Part shown: piece after piece, positions 54,601-63,233 of the stretch | How positions within the stretch are numbered: position 1 is the stretch's first letter | Layout of the letters: each line of letters opens with the position of its first letter | Assembly (NCBI GenBank): GCA_009746045.1 | Contig: RPFO01000389.1 | Location: 1,499,982-1,563,981, forward strand | Source of the DNA: Mesostigma viride | Taxonomy: Eukaryota; Streptophyta; Mesostigmatophyceae; Mesostigmatales; Mesostigmataceae | Reading direction: 5' to 3' | Length of the DNA stretch: 64,000 nucleotides | The notes under the pieces: model-generated | The model's database searches: none | The model's input: only the letters and a program-made list of their open reading frames with translations | What the model was told of the DNA's origin: nothing | Program-made: the position numbers and the translations under genes

Positions 54601-54932
54601 GCACGGAACTTGCCAATCAGCTCCGAATCTTTGTCTGCGCGTCCATCGCGCAGACGCTTGAGAGCAGCTAGAAAATCTGCTGCGTCGTCCGCCGTATAGT
54701 CGGCCGGTAGATCAGCGGGCACCTCCGTTTGCTTGAGAGGGCCGCGATTTAGTGCATCGTCAGCAGCCAGCATGAGATGCTTGAACTGCTTGGCCAGTTC
54801 CGGTTGCGCCACGAGGGTTTGCATCAACCTCGTGGCCTCGTCCGCACTAAAGCGTGGCAGGACGGACCCTGCGGCCTCGCCACTTGGCGTATCTGTGTGT
54901 TCGCCCGTGCGGCTCCGTGTACCGGAAGCCAT
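51659..54932 (-). CDS. E8 gag-pol, N-terminal part: gag, two zinc knuckles, integrase, protease-like
   Basis: ATG 54932 begins MASGTRSRTGEHTD. One frame break near 54435 separates the first 165 codons from a 920-codon open frame; the E7 copy shows the intact joint there. Order: capsid-like region; knuckles CERCFGRRHVRDDC and CRKCHDVLRGHSVEAC (53960-53835); Ser/Pro/Ala linker; pre-integrase region with C-P-A-C (about 53120); integrase core with VKDRFSK (53005), LDQQFRC (52885), MIDRTVS (52797), where an Asp replaces the usual catalytic Glu; an integrase C-terminal domain (GQLVMFHKESSPSGKRGTM, VYRVPWASVAGY); then the protease-like domain VDTQASVSII (51860). It continues at 42628 beyond E9. One polyprotein, no separate ORF1. 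Confidence 0.85.
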
Positions 54933-54951
54933 CGGGATTTTTATGAATACA

Positions 54952-55296
54952 AGTTAAAGCCCGACCGGCTCAGCTATGGCGGTCGGTCACGTTGAGCTTG
55001 GGATAAGGTGAACACAGAGAACTACCGTCGGAGCTGGCCCACCACTGGTTTATGTCTTAGCCAGCAAACCCTATCCGGTTAGCCGTAACCGTGGGACAAG
55101 CTAGCCGTCCGTACTGACCCGGATAAGGCCCCGGACTGGGGCCTAGGTGGCGCCGGCCCTAGGCGCCGCCCTTAGACCGGTCGCCCGCATCGGACCGCCG
55201 GATTATAGCCGGCGGCTGAGCGGACGCTAGCGGATGGCGTGCGGACGGACATGGGGAACTCAGAGCCAGATCCTAGGGCTCTAGAGTTACTCAACT
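54952..55296 (-). repeat. E8 5' LTR (345 bp)
   Basis: By eye identical to 38349-38693. In sense it ends GGCTTTAACT and is followed by TGTATTCATAAAAA, the candidate primer site, 19 bases before the gag ATG. Confidence 0.92.
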
Positions 55297-55301
55297 GTTC
55301 G

Positions 55302-56640
55302 TGCTCACCTACAAGCCGGACGAGACCAACTCTTCGGTGGTGTTCCGGGTTAGGCCCGTGGTCACGGAGACGAAGGGGTCCTCCCCGCTGGACGCCAAGG
55401 ATCTTTATACCCCTGGGCTCAACCCAGGGGTATATGTTTCGCATCGGCTACTGACGGTCATCTACTTGGGCAATTAAGCGGAACGCGGGCAAGGACTACG
55501 GGATGTGGTGCGGTGACTTTCAGCGGGCATTCCTCCACAGCGACGCTGGGGTCGCGCAGCAAACATGGCAAGGCACCCGCTACGTGGTGAAGGTCCCGGT
55601 GGTCTGGCAGGATGGCACCATTGGCAGCGAGTATATCGAGCTGTTGACAGGGGTGGAGGGGCTGCAGAGCTCTCCCATCATCTTCCGCATTTCCGCGGAG
55701 GAGGTCTTGCAGAGCTTAGGGGCCACGTACCATCGCGCTGATCCTAACTTCTTTGTGGTCCCCACCGGCGTCCCTGGCGAGCCAGCCCTCTTCGTGTGGC
55801 ATGGCGACGACTTCAAGCTGGTGGCACCTCGCACATTTGCTACCCAGTTTCTTGCTGCAGTGGCGGCTAAGTTTCCCCTGGGCAGGGCGGTGGATCATGA
55901 GGAGGGTAAACCCGTGGTGTTTTGCGGCGTGCAGTCTACGTTGCAGCGGGATTCGCGTTCTGGCGAATGGGTCATGCACATGCAGGATAGCCGCAACTAT
56001 GTGGTTGACCTGCTGGCCGACCTCCCGTCCCCGCTGTTGGCAACCCATGGGCCCTCGGTTAAGGGCAAGCTCGGGTGGTTGGCGGACACGGTGGCACCTG
56101 ATTTGGCAGTGCTCGCTCGCCTGCCCGATGATGTGCTGGAAGGACTAGGGTCCATTCATGTTCGGCGGCAGCTGGCCATGACGCCCGGCATTGTGCTTCG
56201 TGGGCTCGATTGCTCACAGCCGGTGCACCTCGAGATAGTGACGGATACGAATCTAGAGACGCGCACAGTCAGCCAAGTGCGGGCCCGCATGGGGGCACTG
56301 TTCTTTATCAGCAATGAGGGCCAGCCTGGCATGTTGTTAGATTGGTACTCGCGCCTGCACAGCCGCATTGCCACTAGCCCCAACACGGCTGAATGCCGGG
56401 GCATTGTTTCAGCTATCTCACATGGCATGTGGCTGCGGTACTTGCTGGGTTGGGTATTTGGCTCGTGTGGGTTCACTCTTCACTGGACTAGCACGGTGCA
56501 CACTGACTCACAAAGCTGTTTGGCCTTCCTTGACAATCCCTATGCGCGGTCACAGGACGTTGATTACCTCGTACTCGCTGAGGCGGCCTCCTGCGTCACG
56601 CGTCTCCAGCACATCGCGGATGAACTCAATCCCGCGGATG
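55302..56640 (+). pseudogene. E7 pol, C-terminal part: RT and RNase H, truncated
   Basis: Continues from 38348. Frame-disrupting changes relative to E8: a templated insertion at 55423-55433 and a 4 bp ATTA insertion near 55472. The clean frame from 55503 has MWCGDFQRAFLHSD, GLQSSPIIFR, VWHGDDFKLV (about 55795), and RNase H with IVTDTNLETR, TAECRGIVSA, HTDSQSCLAF. It ends inside ELNPADD where the E10 LTR begins (56641). Confidence 0.85.
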
Positions 56641-57294
56641 ATTTGCGCAGCAACTCGTCAGCAGAGCTTGTGAGCTCCTGGTCCTTGCCGGCTGGAATGA
56701 CCCTAGGCTGCTGGCTAGCAACCTTTATCCTCACACCAGGCCTACAACCCTCGATAGGCTCGCCACTCGTCGTGACGACCAAGGTTCGTGTGTGAAGACG
56801 CTCGTTGCCTCGTTGAGCCTCGAGCTATATGCAACCTCGTTCCATCCTTGTTCCTCGGTCATGAGCAACGCTGGGCAACGCTACATTGCCAGAGCCTCGT
56901 ATCGCTGCCTTGCATCCTCGTTGCAGGCAGCATACAGGAATCTCTGGCTATCCTGTGTCTAGGACAGCACAGGACCTGCCACAGTCCTGCAAGGACTTAC
57001 ATCCTTGCAGACCTGCTGGCTGGTTACTGGCTTCTACTAGCCACAGTACCGTTGAGCCCTCAGTACACTGTGTCCCAGTCACGTGAGAGTCCAGGCTAAG
57101 CCTGTGCAGGCACGGCCTGCCACGTGTCCTGTCCACTATGCCCTGAGTGTGCACCGCCCTCGCCCACCGGTCGGCAGTACTTCGGGACTTGATAACTTTC
57201 TAGTCCCTTGTCTGTTCTAGGCGGTTGACACGGCGTTGGAAAGGTCTCCTCAACCTGCATCCATCTAGCACATTGGTGCCCCAATATGCTAACT
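56641..57294 (-). repeat. E10 3' LTR (654 bp)
   Basis: Sense AGTTAGCATATTGGGGC to CTGCGCAAAT. It closely matches the LTR at 26085-26749 and contains the uninterrupted E4 insertion site near 56775. Confidence 0.9.
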
Positions 57295-58229
57295 CCAACC
57301 CTTTCTTGTTTTGGAGCTTGGACCAGCCTGAGAACCTATCAGCCACTGTCCCCACAAGCCTTCAGACATCTGATCCCTCCCAGAGACCAGACCTGCCTTT
57401 TCTTTTGGAACCTGAGGTGCCTCCAAATATTAGCTAGGCCTGCTCATTGGTTCAAAGGTTGCCCTCTGACCCACATGACATCCCAACCCTTTCTTTGGGA
57501 ACCTGGTGTAGATTAAAGTTAGGTCTTCACTTAGTCAGAGGAGTTTGGATAGAGGAGTCCATGAACGTACTATTGTGAGTTCCTGGTCATCCAGTTATCA
57601 CAGGCGCCCGTTCATATGGCGCCCGCCACGGAGCCTCCTTTATCTTTTAAATCCTTCCAAAGACTGAGAGAGCCCTGACAAATGTTAGCCAACACATGGG
57701 GAGCCCATGTCCTCACTGAGTCTCACTCAGGATTCATACATGCCAGGCTGAGGTCAGCTGGGGAATCGAACCCCACCCCATATCCTCCAGGTTTGGATCA
57801 GCTCCTGGAACTGAGCATCACAAACAACAAGACATGACAATAACAAGATTATGTTTTATTATAAAGGAGTATAACCCATAGTGAGGCCCCTGGCAACCAC
57901 GTCCAACATGGTCACACAACCAGGGATTTTATTAGCATGCAACAGGTTGGTTACAGAGAATATATACAAATGTACAGCAACCTGTTAGAGCCAACACTTG
58001 GGCTGCCCTTGCAGGGTCCATTCCATGAAGACCCAAGGCCCATTACAAAGTCCTTAAGACTCTTCTGCAGCTCCATGACAGAGCCAGGCGAAATTCTCAG
58101 CCAGGGGAGTGACTCCACCCTGACCCCTGTCCAGCAGAGTGTGTCTGAACTCTGAAGGACCTGCTGTCAGCCACCACGTGGCTGCCCAGCCCACTGGGAT
58201 GCCTCCCACCTAGAGCAAGGCTGTTTGGT
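57295..58229 (-). other. E10 3' region with the same motif set as E9
   Basis: No ORF supported. In sense order: AATAAA near 57930 and a related ATAAAA at about 57850; T-arm-like GGTTCGATTCC (57772-57762); two GGGCGCC units (57627-57603); LTR-end-like segment (about 57590); purine tract before the LTR. Confidence 0.65.
57762..57772 (-). other. tRNA T-arm-like motif in E10 3' region
   Basis: GGTTCGATTCC within GGGTGGGG/CCCCAGC, an exact B-box consensus match. Confidence 0.5.
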
Positions 58230-61200
58230 CTACTCTGGCCCTCCCCCCTTGGAGGCCATGAGCCCACGAAGCAAAGGGTATTGCAGCTCAGCCTTCTCCT
58301 CCAGCTTGGTGAGAGCATCTGCAGGGTTGTCCACGCCAGCCACATGTTCAATGTTAGCTAAGCAAGACATTTCCTTGAGCAACAAATAATCAAGGTCCCT
58401 GCTCCTGGCCAGCTGCCTGTGCACAAACTGCACCATGCCCATGCTGTCAGTTCTTACCAGTGTGTGCATCTGCAACCGACAGGAAGCCACTTGACATAGC
58501 TGGTAAAATAGCTCCCTCAAGTAAAGAGCAGTATGAAGCCCTTCACAGATTGCCCTGCACTCAGCAATGTCACTGCTGGGAGTTACCCTGTTCTGCAACC
58601 GACTGTACCAGCAGACCAGAGAGGACTGTTCCTGCACCAGGGATATTAATGCTGCTGCACGGCCCCTGACCTCTGTGACCTTCCTACTATCCATAGAACT
58701 GTCCACATAGAGCATCATGTCAAAAGGCCTGTACAAATCCAAAGGACCCAGCATGAGAGGGGGAGACATGCGAACAGCCTCTACCACTCTCTCAGCACCC
58801 ACCTCAACCAGTTGGGAATCGGTCAACCGACTCAGTACCAACAGGTCAGGAGCACAAATGCTGGCCAGCCATGCCAACATACCTCGTATTGTTGCACATC
58901 TGGCCTGGGTGATGGGCTCCTGCAAGGCATCTATGATCTGCTGAGGATAATCCTTACCACCCTCCAGCTGGATGGACCATGTACCCTGCTGATGGACCAA
59001 GGTCGCCTGCATTCCACAAAACACCATGGGCTCATTCTCAACCATGTACTGGATCTTACCCAGTTCAAACCGTTTCTGGATCCTGGCCAGAGTCAACTCT
59101 TGCCAAGTGGGATGGCCCAGGAGATGCAGATCATCACCATGCAGGGAGGCAAACGCTGGCAGCCCCTCATAGCTACCCTGAAACAGACAAGGATCAACTG
59201 GAGAGACTGAGAGACCACAGACAGACCTGAGGTACTTCTCCAAGCTCTTCCTCCAGATGATGGGACTCGATCTAAGGCCTTCCACGCCTTTGAGAATCCT
59301 CAAATACCTCGTCTTCAGCTCTGCCCTCCACACTGCAGGCACCTTAACAAAGAAAGGGGGTATTGTGCGCCAAGTATCCTGTGCTTCCTGCTGATCACCC
59401 TTAAGAAAAGCCCTCTTGAAATCTACCAACACAGAGCTATAGGGTATCCCCTTCTGCAGAAAAGACAAATAAATGCACAACAAAATCCTCCATGTATCAT
59501 GCAGCATCCCTGGTGTGTAAAGCTCCTCATCTGCTAACTGTCCAGTGCCATGGTACTCAGTCACAACTGGTCTAACATGTGGCACCTGCACGCCATCTAC
59601 CTCCTTGAGCTTGAGGACAAACATCAATCTGAGCAGCTGGTGATCCTCAGGGAGGACATCCACAGGCTCTGCACAGTTGGCAACTATCCACTCATGCCCA
59701 GAAGCAACAAAGCCAAGAGTCCATGCCTTAGCCATCTTGGGGCTTTGCATCATCTCCACTAGCTTGCGCCAAGGTACAGGACTCGTTCCTGGGATCTGGT
59801 ACCTCTGCACACCCAACTCACGTGGGTCAAACGTAGTAGGGAGGATCAGCAGGTCCCCAGCAATGGGCTCCTTTGTATCAGGACCCTCTGCCTCTAGACC
59901 CCTCACAGCCCTTACAGCCACACTAAGACCCTGGGAGTAGCGATATCTCTGCAAGGGAAGGCGGCCCTGCCCTTCTAATGCTAGCTCCTCAGAGGATATC
60001 CTCACCCCTGGTAAGCACAAGAAGTTCTGACCTAGAATGGCAGGCCCCTGATACCCTTCAACCACACTGAACGTGGTGGGCACCCCCAGGATAGGCACAC
60101 TCACTTCTCCCAAGATCTTCATGGACACATTCCCAGAGAAATCAGACACAGCTAGGCAGCTAGGGGATGACCACTGCAAGCCTGCAGCATCCTCTACCCT
60201 TAGAATGGACACCTGTGAGTTGGTATCCACTTCTAGTGCTGGTGCCCCACATGACCCCCATCCCGTGAGCTTAGATACCTTGGGATCACGCTTGCTGTTC
60301 TGCAGAGCTCGAATGATGTCCGCCATAAGCAGCCCCCTGGACTGTGGTGCAGCCCTGGCCACCTCTGGCCTTGTGACAGACGTCTCAGCAGACTCCTGCT
60401 CACCCTCATCCATCCAGGACAGACCATAATCCAAGCATGGTGGGTTAGCATCTGCTGCCTGGCTCTCATCCTGCTCATCTCCCTCCAAGGGAGGATCAGG
60501 GCCGTCTTCAGGCCAGATTGCAGTTGGCCTTCTCTCCTTGACGTGAGCCCAGGATAGCCTGTACACGTGCTTGGGATTACTCTCCAAAGCCACCAGACAA
60601 GAATGGTTAGCTTCCTCAACATGGGTTACCTGCCCATCTTGCCACTTGCCACGCTTGCCTGGTAATGACGGTTCCTTCCACATCCTGACCCTCAGTCCCA
60701 CCTGGGGCCTCAGCATTTTCCAACCCTTGTCCTTACGCCTCAATCTGGAAAACACCCTGTCTGCCTTCTTCAGGCAGGCTGCCACCACGTCCTGTGATAG
60801 CATACCAAACTGCAATGCCAGGGGAGAGACTGCCACACCATCATAGTAATAGGTTACCCTGTGGTTAAGCTGCTCCTCAATCCCCTTACACCAAGCTGCT
60901 TTCTCTAGAGCTGATGCCACAACAGGCACACTCCTAGCTGCTAGCACCACTGTTTTTACTTCACGTATAGATCTCTCTACAGCTCCCTGCTGCCCATGGC
61001 ATTCCCTAGGGACCACTACCAACTTACAAGGAAGCTGGTCAGCCAGCTTGATCAAGCAGTCAAACTGCAAGTCAGCTTGCACCTTGGTGTACACCCCAAA
61101 GCCTGGCAACAAAGACTGGAGACCCATCAACAGCTGATGCTCCTGCATTCCAGGAAGAATGGTCAGCAACCTATATCTGCTAAACCTATCCACCCCCACC

Positions 61201-61817
61201 AACAGATACATGCCCCTGATGTGTTGGATGTCCACCTGGATATCCCCCCGCTCTCTAGCAGGTTCTCTGGCATGGGACTGTGGGAGGCGAACAGCATTCT
61301 CCTGACAGACACAATTCTGAGCAGCTGCACTGCAGGCCTCTAGCAAAGGCTCCTTGCCAATCTTCCAAGCAAACATCTCTGCCTGCTTAGAGTGACCAAA
61401 GATATGGTGTAGAGTGTTTCCAGCCTGAGCATAGCTCAACCCCCTGTCAGCCTGGCTGCACAGAGAGGAACGTGACAAAGACTGTGTGCTTGGGATAGCA
61501 CGACCCACCTGCTGTTCTCTTGCTCCAGGGACCTCCTCCAAGGTAGCTCGGCTCCCAGAGCCAGCCCCGGTTCCCACAGAAGCTGCAGGTCCTTCCAGTC
61601 TGGCGGCTTGACTCCCAGAGTCAACCCCAACAACTGGAGACCCTGCACCTGCCACAGGCACAGGGAATTCCACTGCTGCAGCAGCGTTATTGCAATCATT
61701 GAGTGGAAGCACCTCATCATTCCCAACCCCTTGCTGCTGCACAAGAGGGACACCCCCATTACTATGTACAACTGTTCGTCCCACTAGGGGTGATTGACTA
61801 TTTACAGGGGACAACAT
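58230..61817 (-). CDS. E10 pol: integrase - protease-like - RT - RNase H, intact 1195 residues
   Basis: ATG 61817 is 6 bases after the gag TGA, suggesting reinitiation or internal initiation. Residues 1-125 are low complexity. Zinc-binding part: LHHIFGH (136-142), C162, C169, C171. Integrase core: D210 (VGVDRFSRY), D249 (VQADLQF), E281 (GQQGAVERSI). C-terminal integrase domain 345-430 (GLRVRMWKEP, GKRGKWQDGQVTHV). Retropepsin-like domain 527-602: DTNSQVSIL at 531, flap region, AILGQNFL near the end; Asn replaces Gly of the DS/TG motif. RT about 710-960: LVDFKRAFLKGD (D799), SSPIIWRKSLEK, HGDD at 893-896. RNase H: D1039, E1086, D1124, D1163 with ADALTKLEE. No stop or frameshift in 3.6 kb, so it may still be active. 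The order with protease after integrase is unusual. Confidence 0.88.
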   Translation of the reverse strand: MLSPVNSQSPLVGRTVVHSNGGVPLVQQQGVGNDEVLPLNDCNNAAAAVEFPVPVAGAGSPVVGVDSGSQAARLEGPAASVGTGAGSGSRATLEEVPGAREQQVGRAIPSTQSLSRSSLCSQADRGLSYAQAGNTLHHIFGHSKQAEMFAWKIGKEPLLEACSAAAQNCVCQENAVRLPQSHAREPARERGDIQVDIQHIRGMYLLVGVDRFSRYRLLTILPGMQEHQLLMGLQSLLPGFGVYTKVQADLQFDCLIKLADQLPCKLVVVPRECHGQQGAVERSIREVKTVVLAARSVPVVASALEKAAWCKGIEEQLNHRVTYYYDGVAVSPLALQFGMLSQDVVAACLKKADRVFSRLRRKDKGWKMLRPQVGLRVRMWKEPSLPGKRGKWQDGQVTHVEEANHSCLVALESNPKHVYRLSWAHVKERRPTAIWPEDGPDPPLEGDEQDESQAADANPPCLDYGLSWMDEGEQESAETSVTRPEVARAAPQSRGLLMADIIRALQNSKRDPKVSKLTGWGSCGAPALEVDTNSQVSILRVEDAAGLQWSSPSCLAVSDFSGNVSMKILGEVSVPILGVPTTFSVVEGYQGPAILGQNFLCLPGVRISSEELALEGQGRLPLQRYRYSQGLSVAVRAVRGLEAEGPDTKEPIAGDLLILPTTFDPRELGVQRYQIPGTSPVPWRKLVEMMQSPKMAKAWTLGFVASGHEWIVANCAEPVDVLPEDHQLLRLMFVLKLKEVDGVQVPHVRPVVTEYHGTGQLADEELYTPGMLHDTWRILLCIYLSFLQKGIPYSSVLVDFKRAFLKGDQQEAQDTWRTIPPFFVKVPAVWRAELKTRYLRILKGVEGLRSSPIIWRKSLEKYLRSVCGLSVSPVDPCLFQGSYEGLPAFASLHGDDLHLLGHPTWQELTLARIQKRFELGKIQYMVENEPMVFCGMQATLVHQQGTWSIQLEGGKDYPQQIIDALQEPITQARCATIRGMLAWLASICAPDLLVLSRLTDSQLVEVGAERVVEAVRMSPPLMLGPLDLYRPFDMMLYVDSSMDSRKVTEVRGRAAALISLVQEQSSLVCWYSRLQNRVTPSSDIAECRAICEGLHTALYLRELFYQLCQVASCRLQMHTLVRTDSMGMVQFVHRQLARSRDLDYLLLKEMSCLANIEHVAGVDNPADALTKLEEKAELQYPLLRGLMASKGGGPE

Positions 61818-61823
61818 CTCAAG

Positions 61824-63171
61824 TCATGGCTTACCCACCTGGCCAGAGCCTGCTCCAGCAGACTTGGCCTGGTCTGGGCAGTCACGTCGCCAATGACCCG
61901 TCCTGCCACATCCAAAGCATTTGTCATCCTTCCCAGCAGCAGCCTTCTTCAGGCCACCCTGGTTCTGGCTGCTCTGACTGGCCTGGGTGCCCTGGCCCTG
62001 GCTCTTGCCTTGCCCTTGGCCACCCTTGTTCTGCTGACCACCCTGGTGACCACCAGCCTGCTGCTGACCCTTGCCTTTGGATCCCTGCTGCTGGCCCTTG
62101 CCACCCTGGTTACCATTCTGCCTGCGCCTGTTAGCCCTCTGACGCCTACTAGGTCTGGTTTCTCCCTGAGCACCCTGCCCAGGGGCGTCACCATGGACCT
62201 GATGAGCGGAGGCTGAAGGGGCACCAGTCACCTGGATTGCCTTGCAAGCAGCATTGTCAGATGGACGGATATTGAAAATAACCTTTTGCAAGGCTGGCCA
62301 CGTCCCATCTGTCTGATCAGCAAACATCCTAGCTGCATTTCTCCCATCCACACTCAGCCCCATGCGATCCAGGAAGTAATCTGCCACTGCTCTATCAGTC
62401 AGATTGAAGCCATGCTTGGCCCCCTTCTCCCTGATGCGTGTGAGCCGCTGCAGCTCCTCAGCTATTGTGCCCTTGATCTCAAAGGTATCATAGCTGAGCT
62501 TATAGTGATTAGTGAGGTTGAGTACCTTATCAGAAAACTCCTGACGTAGGCCCTCTAGGAACTGAGACCAAGTCAGCTTGTCCTTGACAGCCTGCCTAGC
62601 CTTGTCCCTCACCCGCTCACTTGAATCCCTATTAGTCGTGGATGTGTGGAATACCTGCACAAGGTTGACAGTGGGATCTACAGAGCATGAAACTAGCTCC
62701 ATATCCTCCAACCACTTGTCTAGCTCTTCCTGTCCCACAGGAGGCTTGAGAGGCTTCTGGCCATTCATCACAGCCACAGCACTCATATGAGGTCTAGTCC
62801 CAGGCAAAGCACGAGGGTCACTGCCAATGACAGCAGCTCCTACTGGTGCTAATGGCGCAGGAACATAGCTGCAGGAACACCAGACGGAGGCACACATGGT
62901 CTCTTACCAGGTGCTTGCCGTTCAGCATCATTCTGGCCCTCCCCCGTCAGCACCACGCCGTCGGTTGGCCACCCTGCACGCTCCTCCCCTTGTGCCACCT
63001 CTTTCCTCTTCCGGTTGGACGCCCTCCTGCCATTGACGCCCTCTGCCGTTGGGATTGCCTGTCCCTCTGGCACGACGTTGGCGGGGCCTCCCGTGTCTGC
63101 CCTTGCCTCACCCCCGCCATCCCCCGCTCCCGCCCCGCTCCCGCTGCCGCCCCGCGCGTGTTACGAAGCAT
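61824..63171 (-). pseudogene. E10 gag with CCHC knuckle; N-terminal frameshifts
   Basis: The likely ATG at 63171 begins MLRNTRGAAAGAG. Two frame changes (about 63080 and 62890) precede the long clean frame 62897-61824: MSAVAVMNGQKPLKPPVG, KWLEDMELVSCSVDPTVN, FLEGLRQEFSDKVLNLTNHY, HGFNLTDRAVADYFLDRMG, GRNAARMFADQTDG, a Gln/Gly/Lys-rich linker, and CFGCGRTGHWRRDC (about 61925-61884). It ends GSGQVGKP TGA at 61824. If an internal ATG is used, a capsid-nucleocapsid of about 330 residues could still be made. Confidence 0.82.
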
Positions 63172-63233
63172 TATAGAATACCACAGAAAACACACGCAGA
63201 TATGGCCGCTGGAACCCACTCAGGCTCACGCAC

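Larger units (their letters stand above)
38349..55296 (-). mobile_element. E8: complete R-family LTR retrotransposon, TSD GTTCG
   Basis: 345 bp LTRs at 38349-38693 and 54952-55296 look identical by eye. Target duplication GTTCG (38344-38348, 55297-55301); in E8 itself the corresponding RT region reads straight through. The gag-pol ORF runs 54932 to 39072, interrupted by E9 (42634-51653) and a 1.76 kb insertion (40259-42022). Inserted into E7, a relative, in opposite orientation. Confidence 0.92.
30634..56640 (+). mobile_element. E7: R-family LTR retrotransposon with nested insertions
   Basis: 5' LTR starts at 30634 (split by a TTAA insertion, LTR end 32877), gag-pol 32897-38348 (split at 35129-36905) and 55302-56640. 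E8 sits at 38349-55296 and E10 abuts in the RNase H region at 56640. The 3' end and 3' LTR are not in the window. Nearly identical in sequence to E8 where they overlap. Confidence 0.85.

Noticed and set aside
38349..55296. Segment read as an inversion between two R repeats
   Set aside because: Both R repeats have the same orientation and are bracketed by one GTTCG duplication, and gag-to-RNase H reads through on the minus strand; a full-length insertion explains it better.
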